64,000 bases of DNA from Daphnia carinata (GCF_022539665.2 NC_081331.1:4126501-4190500), one strand, 5' to 3'. Shown: positions 50,501 to 61,306, numbered from the stretch's first letter. Program-made: numbers and translations. Notes: generated from the letters alone by a model not told the origin.

Positions 50501-52961
50501 GTTTCCATTTTTCTCTCCTTTGACCCTTCGCTTATATTTTATATACGTGTACGTAGAGTCTATGTTCGGAAGTATCCGTCTACTGCTTAGCTTTCCATCA
50601 TCATCATCGCTGATGTTGAATGCATCCACCGGCTGTCCTGTTTTCGTTAAAATTACTTTAACGGCTACGGCATTGTGTCCTGAATAGTTTGCAGTTGATG
50701 GGGGTTAAAGGTTCATCATCTCTCATCATTGGTTGGTTGATTGACTTGACTGCTGACCGTTATTTCAAATTTTATTGCATTTCTTGCTTGTTGGCCTTAA
50801 TTCCGGCGCGGATAGAGTTTAGTGGTTTACAAGTGGCTATTATACATTGAAGCAAACAGGGAATCTTTGAAGGGAAAAGCACTTCTTTCTAGTTTTTCGT
50901 TTTTTTGTCTTTAGATCGTTTTGTTTTGTTTTTATTATTTTGAAAAAAAAAATTTTGTGTGTGTTCTGTCATTTTCTTTTCCCGGTTTTCAGTGGAATTG
51001 AACGGTTCCCCGGCGCGCCACTATTAGCACCCGACAACCCAAATATTGTGGAATGGGTCGCCAAGGCTTGTTGGAGGATTTATAAAATAACGAAACACGA
51101 CCTCTGCTTTTGAAACAGGAACTGTTACAACATTTTACGGCGCTTCCACTAGAAAAGCCGTAAAAGAAAAGTGGGCAGTCGGTGTAAAACAACGCCGACT
51201 TCCCGCAACCACTTCTTAGTTCTTACACCAGCAGCGGGAAACCTTGATTACAAGCTATAACTTACAATCAAATATGCCGTTTAACGGCTGGCTGATTCTC
51301 TTTTGCCGAGAAGCAGTCCAGCCCCAGCAGCTAGTCAACGAGAGGGAGATTTCAAATGCAGCTATATACGACTAGCTATACTATAGGCCAAACTACTAAA
51401 TGGGATTGTTTGAATCTGTTTACCCGCGCAGCTCTTCTCGAAAATCCTTCGGATCGGACTGTTTGTTTCATTAAAGGACAAAGAAAACAAAAACAAAACT
51501 AAATTCCTTATTTTTCTTTTTGTTGTTTCACTTGTTTAGTTTTTTTTTTACGATCCTTCTCCGTCCCCCAACGTTTTCATTTTTTTTTTTTTTTGATTCT
51601 GGAATCACGGTCAGCAATTTCCTAACGACCAAGCGCGCTAAATAGAATTTAATACAAGACAATAAAATTTTTTAAGAAAAAAACCAAAAACAAATGAAAC
51701 AACTTTTCTTTTGTGCTGCTGCATTCTTTTCTTTCTCGCCTTTTTAACGGTTTGTATACACACATGCAGCAGTCACACGAATGCTGACGGCGACTATAGT
51801 TGTGCCGATAAAAATATGAGATGTGCTCCGTGTGATGTGTCAGCATCAGCGCACCGCTTTCTCTGTGACAGAGGCCCATATTTTTCGGGATTGACGCCAC
51901 ACTTGATATCAAACTGTAGCAACGGGTTACGCAGTTATTGTCGCTGTATTTGTATGTTTATTCTATTTGCTCCGGCAAGCAGATAGACTCGCTATCGTTC
52001 CCTGCGCCACCGCGATTTTGTTTAGTTTTATTGTGTTGTTCACAATGTGGCGTCGATTTCAACTAACACGAAGAATTTATGGCAGCTCTTTCTCTTTCCT
52101 CGTTATTTTGGCTCTATCCACCAGCAGCACTTCGTATACAAGCCACGGCGGGAAAAAGAAAGGGGGAATAGAGAAACAACAGCATCTAAAATACAAACGC
52201 ATTAGCCTGAGGATGACGACTCTTGGTCCAAGTCATGGGAAAAGGGGCGTCAAACTCGACTATCTTTCGTGTGTATGCCTCGCAACTCTTCATTGTGGAT
52301 GGAAAAGCTGGAATGCTGGGCCCGCCAATCACAATAGCGCGGTCAGTGCTTTGACAACAGGTCCCAATCAGAGTTGTGCGAAAAGCTTTTTAATTGCTCC
52401 TAGAATGCCATCCACTCTAAATGCTTTTTTCTTCATAGGAAGATGACACAATGGAAAGAATGAAGAAGACGAGTTATTTCCTACAACAGTCATGAGCCTA
52501 TGTGTTTACAATGAACAAGATGATGCGCTCGAATGACATCGAAACTTTCAGTAGAACCTGACAGCTTCGATGTTTGCTTTCTTTTTATTTTAGATTTTTT
52601 TTTGCCCTGTACCAGCGCTGTGCCTGACGTAAATTTTGAATTGCTAACGTAATCCTGTTAGAGGCAATTGAAGTTCAATCCTACGTGAAATTTGGACTCG
52701 CATGACGAGTCGGAATTTCAAACGAAAAGACCAACAGTGCGAGTCTAGTATGACATCTCCTGGTAAAAATCTTAAACACGTAGTGAAAGCATATTTTTTT
52801 GTTCCAGTCGACGGTCACGCTTATAATTGTTATCACTTACAAGAAGCCTAGATGCCTGTATTCAATCTAAATAGAATCTGATTAGAACATCCGTTCTGTT
52901 ACTTTTGGGGAATTGTAGATTTTTGCAGTTGATTTCCTTTCTAGCCTTGCAACATGTCTAA

Positions 52962-53032
52962 GGTCCCACCGAGATTTGAACTCGGATTGCCAGATTCAGA
53001 GTCTGAAGTGATAACCATTACACCATGGAACC
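52962..53032 (-). tRNA. tRNA-Gln (anticodon CTG)
   Basis: The minus strand folds into a full cloverleaf of 71 nt. The 7-bp acceptor stem is GGTTCCA with TGGGACC (one G-T pair). The D arm is GTG/CAC with loop TAATGGTTAT. The 5-bp anticodon stem is TCAGA/TCTGG with loop CTCTGAA (anticodon CTG). The T stem CCGAG/CTCGG is perfect, with loop TTCAAAT. Length, loop sequences and anticodon match eukaryotic tRNA-Gln. No intron. It appears functional. Confidence 0.92.
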
Positions 53033-53121
53033 TTTACAAACTTTATTGTCCCTGTATTAACAATCAGTAATGTTTGAACTTGGAGACATAGAAAACTGGA
53101 ACCACAGTTCCGTGAAAAATA

Positions 53122-53192
53122 GGTCCCACTGAGATTTAAACTCGGATTACCAATTTCAGATTCTAGGGTGCTAACCATGACGCTATGGAACC
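53122..53192 (-). pseudogene. Degenerate tRNA-Gln-like copy
   Basis: Same length and orientation as the tRNA 160 bp away, with matching acceptor ends (GGTTCCA and TGGGACC). The anticodon loop is ATCTGAA. The anticodon stem is weakened (CTAGA against ATTGG), the T stem has a C-A mismatch (CCGAG/CTCAG), and the T loop is TTTAAAT. Most likely a decayed duplicate; a diverged working gene cannot be ruled out. Confidence 0.65.
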
Positions 53193-53361
53193 ATGGAACA
53201 ATTACTCTACTCTACAAAGAAACAAGGAAAAATGGGGAGGAATGTTTTGTGTCCATTATGTTGTACATTTGCTTGTTAAATATGCATGGCACAACAAATG
53301 AATTTCAAATATGTTGTAGAGGTTTTAGTGAACTGGCTGTTCCGTGCGCCTTATTTTAGGC

Positions 53362-53610
53362 AGTGTATTGGATTTTAACAAATCAGATCCTCAAATAAAA
53401 TCAAATCCAAATCACATCATTTGCCGATGTGGATTAAATTGGATTTTACTGGTTAGGTTAGTTAAAGTTAGCTTAGGTTAGTTTAGGTTAGATTACTCGA
53501 GGACTTTTGCTGTCTTGAATGATTCAAAAATCCAATGCAAATCCGCAAATAATTGGATTTGCTTCGGATTTTTTTTTTTGCGGATTTGATTTGCCAAAAT
53601 CCTATACACT
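53362..53610. repeat. TTAGG-like repeats and GGATTTG inverted-repeat cluster
   Basis: Contains many short GGATTT/AAATCC words on both strands. These include a perfect 12-bp inverted repeat (CAAATCCGCAAA at 53538-53549, reverse complement at 53577-53588). Three copies of TTAGGTTAG lie at 53453, 53473 and 53483. It could be a small non-autonomous element or simple repeat decay; no terminal duplications were identified. Confidence 0.55.
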
Positions 53611-53909
53611 GATTCTAGGGTTGGTAAAAATCTGACGATCTTCCTTAGGGAAAAAATTGCAAAAAAAAAGCCAAAAAACAAACAAAGATGTGAAATTTTA
53701 GACTTTGGAAAAAATATCCTGGTTTTCCTGAATTTTACTATCGAAATAAAAATAGTATAAAACCCTAGAAGTGCAATCACTGCCCGTTTGATTACAGCTT
53801 TCAATTATTGGTATTCCGACGATGCCAGTTTGGGTGGGTGTTTGGCAGCCTGGTTTAAACTGAAACAAACGAGCGTTGATGTCAACAATCAACAAAGCTG
53901 CTAGTGAAA

Positions 53910-55981
53910 ATGGCGTCTACTTCTGCAGCCTTAGAAGGTCTACCAAAACAATTTGTGACATCAATGAAAACTTTGTTTGAAATAATGGACGATAGGAATA
54001 GTGGATACGTGAAACTTACAGGTATGCATCTTCTAATAACTAGCATATGTATGCATGGTATTTCGTAAGTCCTTTGTTGTTTGTATGTATTCCTGATTCC
54101 GACTGCACGATTTTAGATTTTCTTGGTTTTTCTTTGACTTTCTTGCATGTAATTGTTTGCGTTGAATTTCACCAGATTTGGAAAATTTTTGGAGTGAAGA
54201 AGGCCTCTCAGGCCTTCCCAAAGGTGTTATTGAGAGTTTACGTAAAGTGACACCTACATCTGGCTTGCTTTCATTTGAAAGGTTTTGTGCTGGCCTGAAA
54301 ATTTGCCTCCTTAGATATCAAGTATTGACCAACAATGCCATATCAAAAACTTCCTTTAACCATTACTTTTTCAATTTAAATTTTTAAAGTCTGATCAACA
54401 GAAAGTTGATCTGAAAGTTCCTCTGCGGTCTCCTTCTGCCCCTATTTTGGATCTAGAAAATGGGTCCACCCCACCACCAATACCTCCACCCATCCATCCT
54501 CGTAGTCCCACAGCCACTGTAAGGCCAAACAATGCCCTTATGCTACATAGCAGGACACTCAGCATGCCTTTATTGGCAGCCAATCAACAATCCACAACTG
54601 AAGAAGAGCCACCTCCTGTACCAGTGCACATGAGAAAACCAGAAACTTCCATGGCAATAAAAGAAAGAAGAGCTGGCATTCATAGTGTTTATGGAAATGT
54701 TCCATTATTCAGGAATACTCCACCACCACTGGTAAATGTTCAAAGTTAAAACTCCTATAGAAGTATAGAAAATTCATGGATTTTCTATTGGTTTACACCC
54801 AATACATTTTCCTCAGGTACCTATGATGGGGCCGCCGAAACCTCCTCGTGTACTGCAATCTTCAGCTCCTCAGAATAACGTTATCACCAATGGAGCTCTG
54901 ATGATGAGAACGCGTTCTGAAATATCGGCCCGTACTATGGCTTCAACCAAGGGTACTTCAATTGAAAATAAGAACCCCTTACCGGTGGCCTCGATAGCAG
55001 AGAGATTAATAGCCAAAGCTGAAGTAAGAACTGCACTCCAACAATGGCAATTGGCTCAAATGGATTCTGAAAAAAATGGGTTATTTATTTACATAGATTT
55101 GTTATTGTTCATTTAACTAAAATATCCACGCCATAAATTTACGGTTTCAGAGGAAATAATAAAGGCGTTGTCAGTGGAATATCCGGCAAAAAGAGAGAAC
55201 CACGGCGACATACTTTACAGAACGGAATTGACCAGAGCATGGTGAGTTTACTATATGTGTACCTGTAAATCTGTCTCCAGTTTATATAAATTTGATTTTT
55301 TTTAGTTACGCAGGATTCATATGTTAGAACAGGAACGGCAAGTGCTTACTAGTGGTTTGCAGGCATTGGATAGAGCCAGGGATTGGTTTAACTCTCAGTT
55401 GATCGATGTTAAAGATAGAATCGAATCATTTGGAAAATCGGCAGTTGGCTCACATGTAATTTCTAGGAAAACATCATTCAAAAATTTTCTCTTTTGATTT
55501 GTTATGACGTTCTTTTACCTCGTTTAGGATTATTCAACCGACGCAGCGTCAGAACGTTTGGGTTTCAAAATCTCTCGAATTGAAGAAGTTAGCCGGCAGC
55601 TCCTTGTACTTATTGAGAATGCTGATCGCGGATTCCCTGCCCATATGAATCTTGCTTTGGCCGATCGTAAAAAAGTTGCAAAAGCTCCTGGCGATGGAGG
55701 TATTGATGAAAACAACGAAGAGGAAGTCAACCGTATCCTCCGTCGTTTAAAAATTCAGAATCATCAATTAACCGAAGTATGATTCCCTAAGCATACCACA
55801 GTGATTTAAAATCATAACACTTTTATTTTACATCTAGGAGGTTGGCCGAAAAAGTGAACGAATAACTATGCTAGAAAAGGAAAAAGGATCTCTCATACGC
55901 GAACTTTTTCAAGTCCGAAGTCAACCATCTAACAGAGCAACCAGCAGCCATCATTTAGCTGACGATAATACGTTGATGTGA
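53910..55981 (+). CDS. Suppressor APC domain-containing protein (SAPCD2-like)
   Basis: Homologue of the SAPCD family, cortical/polarity proteins linked in vertebrates to spindle orientation and APC. Exons 53910-54021, 54176-54321, 54390-54731, 54817-55079, 55151-55241, 55306-55455, 55528-55776, 55838-55981 give 498 residues. The N-terminal domain (about 10-85: GLPKQFVTSMKTLFEIMDD, LPKGVIESLRKV, LSFERFCAGLK) matches the human SAPCD2 start. A Pro-rich middle follows, then a C-terminal coiled coil with EPRRHTLQNGID, LDRARDWFNSQL, RLKIQNHQLTEEV and RKSERITMLEKEKGSLIREL. All junctions keep phase. The donor after exon 4 reads GTTATT, which is unusual; it is chosen because it alone keeps phase into exon 5 and retains the helical segment before it. 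AATAAA at 56383. Confidence 0.9.
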
Positions 55982-56759
55982 AGTCAATGCGTAGCTGACG
56001 AAGATGCACGTGACAAGTCTTAGCAAACATTCTTCTGACAGTATTGGATCGAACAAACAAAGAAACAGTTTTGCAAATGCGTCATAATATTATCCTATAC
56101 ACTCTTTAAAAAAGTTACTCGCAATTTTTGGATTTTTGTCCCCCATATCCGTTCTTGTAATACAACACCGTTGACATAATGTATAGCGAACATGTAACAA
56201 GCTTTCAGCGGTTAAGGTATGTAGATGTAGACGAGCGATTCGGCGTCCGTTGCCGTTTAAGCTTTCCTTGCGAATAATCCCCTTAACTCCATAGCTGAAT
56301 TTCCCGGCTCGGCAGTTGTATTTAAGCGATACTACCATGAATTTTCACACAGACCGTCTACCAAATTTATTTTGTATAATTTAATAAAATCCCAAACCTA
56401 ACCTTCCAAATTCCATCAGTCAATGGCCAAAGTTTTCATCGATTGCTTATTTAAAACTCGAATGTAGTCTTACACCTTTTGAAGTCGAAAATAAGGAGCT
56501 TTTTTTATGAGATAACAAATGAAAATGTTTTAACAATTCCGCGCCAAAAGGGGTATCTCGGAAACTGGCAATGCTGCCGTTGGCTAAGCAAAACTGATGC
56601 TTGGCAACGTCTAGTCGTTCAAATTCTGCCTTTGTGTTTTTCATAAAAATCTCAACGTTCGTGTTAATAAAAAACTAAGGAAATTGCAGAAAATCGATAC
56701 TTGGTGTAAATTCCATTAAGCTCGCGACATAATAATTGTTAGCTTAAGCACGAATTACC
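55982..56759. other. Intergenic, SAPCD 3' UTR and Borealin promoter
   Basis: A 778-bp gap. AATAAA at 56383-56388 probably ends the upstream transcript. No coding region or RNA was recognised. Confidence 0.55.
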
Positions 56760-57960
56760 ATGGGAAGGACCCGTCGTAAAGCGAGCTGTGAAAAGGAATA
56801 TGAGGACAATGCATCGTCATGCAGCACTCCGCCTGCCAAAGACAAGGAAAATTGTTCCCCTGCACCCATTAGAGAAAGATCATCGTTTGCCATCGCTCAA
56901 CAACAACAGATCATTACGTTACGGAAGGATTATGACCATAATGGTAAACAAAAAGAATTCTGTGTTCATCCTAGTGTGTGTACAACCACAATAAGTGCAA
57001 CATACATTTACATATGCCATTCTTTTTCCACAGTTGCAATGACCATAAAGGATATGCTTGCAAATAAACAAGTAATGATTGAAAATCTAACATTGCCATT
57101 CTATACTGCATTGATGAAGATGCCACAGAACATCAAGAAAATGAAATGGTCTGATTATTTGGTGAGAATATATACATTAAATATACATATGTATAACAGA
57201 TATTTCAAATTCGTTTTTGGTTTGCTAAATAATACAAATTTGGTAGAAACGGAAGGTAGATGCCAGTCAAGAAACTCTCAATGTATTGCCACTAAATGAC
57301 AATCCTTCACAAGAATCAGTTCCTGATCTTCACACTTTTGCAGTTCCAACAGGTGATACATGAAGATCTCACTGTAGCAACAATTGTGTTAATATTTCAT
57401 TAACTTTAGGACTATCTAAAATGGAAACCCCTGCATTACGATCCTCATCACGATTAGCAAAAAATAAAGTATTAATAATATTAAGCACTCAGTAACTTAA
57501 ATAAAAATTCTGATCATTACCCAGATTCCCATCATTACCCCTAAATTTGATCCATCCACTGGGGCTATCATTAACAAAAGGCTTCCAAAGCCAGGAGAGG
57601 TAAGGCTTTTATGAAATGCCTGCTTATTATTCTCATGCATATTTATCACATTTTAAATACTTCAGAAAAATTCAGTACTAATTTTGAGCGTTATTTAGGT
57701 GTTATTTTCCCTTAAGGGTAGCCCCGTTGCTACTAACACACATTCGACAAAGCTGTCTGCACGGGAATTGTCTAGCCTAGCCGCAACAGAAGATAAGGTA
57801 TAGATGAAAAAGTAACCGTCATTTGATAAATTACTAAATCGTAGGACTCTGATTCTTGTTTCAGGATCTAGTTGTTGCTTTCTTGAAGAATCCAGAAAAT
57901 TTCAACACGTTTAAAGCTTTTGAGAAAACATACAACAGTCGCAAGATGCGCAAAGAATGA
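56760..57960 (+). CDS. borr: Borealin, chromosomal passenger complex subunit
   Basis: Scaffold subunit that joins Survivin and INCENP and places Aurora B at centromeres in mitosis. Exons 56760-56943, 57034-57161, 57247-57352, 57410-57468, 57525-57599, 57699-57797, 57865-57960 give 248 residues with every phase consistent. The N-terminal helical region has the family pattern: LRKDYDHNVAMTIKDMLANK, then LPFYTALMKMPQNIKKMKWS and DYL, comparable to the human segment ending in LREMNWLDYF. The C-terminal part (FSLKGSPVATN, then ARELSSLAATEDKDLVVAFL) resembles the C-terminal dimerisation domain. A Ser/Pro-rich N terminus (SCSTPPAKDKE, CSPAPIRE) offers proline-directed phosphosites. The protein is slightly shorter than human Borealin (280). 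Symbol borr is by homology with the fly gene. Confidence 0.85.
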
Positions 57961-58666
57961 AATGGAGATTTTTGTGTTCTTTCCATGCGGTCTTACCCGT
58001 CGATCAAACAGAATCCTTATGACCAATCGATCTTCGAAATCACACGTGTATAATCCCATATAATACAATTTAAAAATGTTCACACATATTATGTTTAGCT
58101 AACCAGACAGCATGAGATACAATGTTCCCTACAATCGCTTCATACTAATGACGCAGTGTATTCGGTGCGTTCTTTTTAGATTTTAGATAAATATTAAAAC
58201 AAAAATTGAGACATACAAGTGTCAGTAATTGTTACGGTCTTTTAACGTGCGAACCCCTGAGGAATAAAAAATGCTATGTTGTGTGCGATGAAAAGTGGTT
58301 ATAACTTAAAATTCCTGTGAAAAAAGAAGCGAATGGTACTGTAGAGAGCAGCGGAGGAAATTGTTTCTTTTATTTTTTACTCTTTTTTATCAAGAAATTG
58401 TGCACAGATTTATTAGCGAAGAATAACTGGTTGGTAACTGCGTGTCTTATCTTTGGAGTTGTGAATTTTGAAATATTTCACTAACATCAGCACCATCTGT
58501 TAGCACTTTAAAAATGTTTTCCAGTACACCTGACAACTAAGGGGAGTCAGTATTCCCTAGGGTCTACCATTCTCTCTATCCAACAGTAGGAGGTCATTGA
58601 GATCAGAAAACGCCTTTTCCTATCGGGGAAATGTTCATTCGCGTTTATTTCTCTGAGTGATACGAA
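57961..58666. other. Intergenic, Borealin 3' UTR and next promoter
   Basis: A 706-bp A/T-rich gap. AATAAA at 58263 could end Borealin. Nothing else was recognised. Confidence 0.5.
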
Positions 58667-59041
58667 ATGGACGTTGCTGAACGTCCCGTGATTAATTTTG
58701 CCATTAACGGACCATCAGAAATTGCGTTGAGTGAGGAGGCCATAGCAGCTCGCCAGAGAAAGCTTCAGGAAGCTAAGAAACATTTGGCCTCTATAAATGA
58801 AAAAATACTGGAACTACAAGTTATGTTGAGAAGATTGTCTAGAAAACCTCGTTTTCATAAACTTCAGTACGTTCTCAAACATCGTGTGGCTGTCTATTCA
58901 GGTAAAGTCTTATATTTTAGCTTTTACTTCTATTGTTCTAACAAATCTAAGGTTTTGCTTATATTTCTAGGTTTACGTTCGGTCTACCTTAAATATTGCT
59001 GTAATTTGCAAGAAGATCTAAATCAGTTTCAACAATACTAA
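58667..59041 (+). CDS. Small unrecognised coiled-coil protein
   Basis: Proposed exons 58667-58901 and 58971-59041 give 101 residues; reading through the 69-nt intron gives 124. The N-terminal third is MDVAERPVINFAINGPSEIA, followed by a charged amphipathic helix (about 22-60: EEAIAARQRKLQEAKKHLAS, INEKILELQVMLRRLSRK) likely to form a coiled coil. It ends YCCNLQEDLNQFQQY. The intron has proper borders (CAG/GTAAAG and TTTCTAG/G). Family not recognised. Only 129 bp separate its stop from the TFIIIC6 start, and no AATAAA lies between, so both may be on one transcript. Confidence 0.65.
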   Translation: MDVAERPVINFAINGPSEIALSEEAIAARQRKLQEAKKHLASINEKILELQVMLRRLSRKPRFHKLQYVLKHRVAVYSGKVLYFSFYFYCSNKSKVLLIFLGLRSVYLKYCCNLQEDLNQFQQY

Positions 59042-59170
59042 CAATAAGAACATCATCGTCTCATCCACAACTTTTATAGGTAACCTGATGTTTGGTATTT
59101 TATATCAGTTCCTTGTTTAAAGTCCTCCTTTAACAGTTTTGAATCAAGAATTGTAAAAAACAAAAACAAA

Positions 59171-59578
59171 ATGGAAGTGGAAAGTGACAATGAGGAAACA
59201 GTGGAAGAACAGTACATTTTGGTAGAATTTGCTGGAAATACTGGAAGTGATGCATTAAACCAAGAAAATGTGTCCATCAAAGTTCTTGGAATGGAGACCG
59301 AAGAGCCTATTATTAAAATAGGAAATCAGCTTTATGAAGGAAAATATTATGACACTATTGGAACAGAACTTTTCTTTACTGAAGCTGAAGGTGAACCACC
59401 TTCTGATACCTTGTTTGATGCTAAATTAGAGAAAAAACTGGAATTTTACGGTAAAACGAACACAAAACTTGTTGTTAGCAGAGCATTTGCTAAGCCATTG
59501 GAAAAATCTAGAAATTCGGCTGACCTCCATTTGCCCAATCAAAGTGTGTCCAATTCGGATAAAATTAATGAAGTTTAG
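59171..59578 (+). CDS. GTF3C6: General transcription factor 3C polypeptide 6 homologue (TFIIIC35)
   Basis: Small subunit of TFIIIC, the RNA polymerase III factor that binds the internal A and B boxes of tRNA genes. Single exon, 135 residues. The diagnostic N-terminal beta-rich domain is clear: EEQYILVEFAGNTGSDAL, then VSIKVLGMETEEPIIKIGNQ and LYEGKYYDTIGTELFFTEAE. It aligns by eye with the human segment that includes LVLVELSGIIDSDFL and FAGEYEDTLGT. The C terminus is short and Ser/Asn-rich; human GTF3C6 is longer (about 213) with an acidic tail that is missing here. The ATG at 59171 follows an A-rich leader; a TTTAACAG acceptor-like site lies just upstream. Confidence 0.88.
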   Translation: MEVESDNEETVEEQYILVEFAGNTGSDALNQENVSIKVLGMETEEPIIKIGNQLYEGKYYDTIGTELFFTEAEGEPPSDTLFDAKLEKKLEFYGKTNTKLVVSRAFAKPLEKSRNSADLHLPNQSVSNSDKINEV

Positions 59579-60085
59579 TAATATTCATCATCGTTCCAGT
59601 TTCATTGTTCATTTCTCCACGCCCTGTTTTGATCAGAAGTGTACCAAATTTGTAAGCGAATGTTAATGTGTGTTGGTGTGAGTTACTAAAATATAAAATG
59701 TCTGTGGTATCGGAGCAACATCTGGCCATCACAGGTTTGTTTTCCACAACGACGTTAAGAAACAGAAATTTTCTAATGCCGTTTCATTGGGGGAAGTCCG
59801 TTCCATTTAGAATTTTTTGGTACGACAAAAGAAAGAAAAGCGCTAGAAGCGTGACGCCCCTACGACGATACAAAGCAACCCGGTTCACCGACCTTATGTT
59901 CGCCTGGAGTCCCCAGTACTGCCCACTCGTATGGTTGCCCATCTCCTGACGCTGCATTCTCACATGTTAGTTACAATCGAGACTTCCAGCATGCTCGGAT
60001 GACGAATTGAAACTCGGAACTGGTCTTATCGAAAAACTTCAGATGCCCTGGTGAAATCTAAGTTCGTATACGGGCAGACGTTGCC
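59579..60085. other. Intergenic with short multi-frame open region
   Basis: A 507-bp gap before the fucosyltransferase. Between about 59835 and 59950 all three plus frames are open. ATGs at 59668 and 59698 share one frame and head candidates of 93 and 83 residues ending at 59949. None resembles a known protein, so no CDS is called. It must hold the fucosyltransferase promoter or 5' UTR. Confidence 0.45.
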
Positions 60086-61306
60086 ATGGAATCATTTCGC
60101 CGAAGAAGCAACTTCAGCCATCCGCTTCAGCGAGTCCTCGCCGTTCCCGTGGCATTCATTCTCGTCATGTGTTATTATTACCAAGATGCCATTACAGCGC
60201 AAAGTAAATCTGCAACACAGTTTGGGAAACAGGATGGACGGAATGCAACTGCCGATAGTGTGAAAACAATATTGATTTGGAATGCATACTCCCGTTTTGA
60301 GTTGGAAGTTTTTGGCGACGGATCTGATACTTTCGCTAGCCATAACTGTCCAATAAACAATTGTTTCATCACAAAGAATCGATCTTGGGCTGCCCTTCGT
60401 GATTTTGATGCCGTCATCTTTAATATGCCACCGCTTTCACTTTACAAATTTCCAGTGGATGGTTATAGACGACCCGACCAACGTTATATCTTCTTTTCCC
60501 AAGAACCACCGCCATACATCGGAGAAGAAGTTACCAAATTCAACCATATCTTTAATTGGACAATGTCATATGCAGCTCACTCGGACATTCGCTACCATTA
60601 CGGAGAAGTTATACCTTTACCATCTGCCCCGACAACTCATTCCAGTCGCACGGCATATATTAAATCTACTCGACACGGCGAGAATTTCGCAGAAGGCAAG
60701 ACGAAAATGGTAGCCTGGTTTGTTTCTCATTGCTACACTCAGAGTCGACGTGAAAAATACGTAAGCATTCTGCGTCAATACATCCCGGTCGACATCTATG
60801 GCGGTTGCTATTCACATCACTGTCCCATGAATGAAAGTGCCTTCTTGTCAACTGACCCTTGCTACGATATGCTCGATAGTAACTACAAGTTTTATCTTGC
60901 ATTCGAGAATTCTTTCTGCGTCGATTATGTTACGGAAAAATTTTTTGATATTCTCCAAAGAAGAATTATTCCTGTTGTGATGGGTGGCGCAAATTACTCT
61001 GCAATAGCACCTCCGCATTCGTATATCGACGCACTATTGTATAGTCCACGACAATTGGCAGACTATCTCAAATTATTGGCTTCGAATGATAAACTTTACA
61101 ACGAATATTTTTGGTGGAAACCTCATTTCAAGGTTGTAAGAAGATACCCACGGTTAGCCTCCAACGCGCTGTGTTCTTTATGCGAAAAGTTACATCTTAA
61201 CAAAACGCAGTCGGTCTATCACGATTTAGCAACGGGATGGAGTCACAAAACACAATGTAAAAGTCCGCGTTTTAAAGGTGTTCGAATTTTCTTTGGCATT
61301 TTTTGA
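60086..61306 (+). CDS. Alpha-1,3-fucosyltransferase, GT10 family
   Basis: Golgi type II enzyme that transfers L-fucose from GDP-fucose in alpha-1,3 linkage to N-acetylglucosamine of glycans. Intronless, 406 residues, full family length. A short basic cytoplasmic tail (MESFRRRSNFSHPLQR) is followed by a signal-anchor (about 17-33), a stem with an N-glycosylation sequon (NAT), then the catalytic domain. Hallmarks seen: FSQEPPPYIGE (137-147), FNWTMSYAAHSDIRYHYG (156-173), and the GDP-fucose motif FENSFCVDYVTEKFFDIL (273-290) followed by IIPVVMGGANYSAIAPPHSY. Cys pairs near the C terminus (CSLC) fit the conserved disulfides. Which acceptor it uses (core alpha-1,3 or Lewis type) cannot be decided. 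The next gene is another Golgi transferase. Confidence 0.93.
   Translation: MESFRRRSNFSHPLQRVLAVPVAFILVMCYYYQDAITAQSKSATQFGKQDGRNATADSVKTILIWNAYSRFELEVFGDGSDTFASHNCPINNCFITKNRSWAALRDFDAVIFNMPPLSLYKFPVDGYRRPDQRYIFFSQEPPPYIGEEVTKFNHIFNWTMSYAAHSDIRYHYGEVIPLPSAPTTHSSRTAYIKSTRHGENFAEGKTKMVAWFVSHCYTQSRREKYVSILRQYIPVDIYGGCYSHHCPMNESAFLSTDPCYDMLDSNYKFYLAFENSFCVDYVTEKFFDILQRRIIPVVMGGANYSAIAPPHSYIDALLYSPRQLADYLKLLASNDKLYNEYFWWKPHFKVVRRYPRLASNALCSLCEKLHLNKTQSVYHDLATGWSHKTQCKSPRFKGVRIFFGIF

Larger units (their letters stand above)
42359..52961. other. Upstream region of hedgehog, no genes seen
   Basis: About 10.6 kb between the hedgehog start codon and the tRNA gene. The first part should hold the hedgehog 5' UTR and promoter. 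The sequence is dominated by A/T runs (43199-43226, 48377-48399), GT/CA microsatellites (45870-45888, 47123-47150, 47467-47499), and G/C runs near 43690 and 45570. The largest open frame, near 51967-52446 plus, lacks an ATG at its beginning and resembles no known protein. No coding gene is supported. Confidence 0.6.

Noticed and set aside
51967-52446. 159-codon plus-strand frame with a hydrophobic start
   Set aside because: Begins at TTG, not ATG, and resembles no known protein; no splice context supports it.
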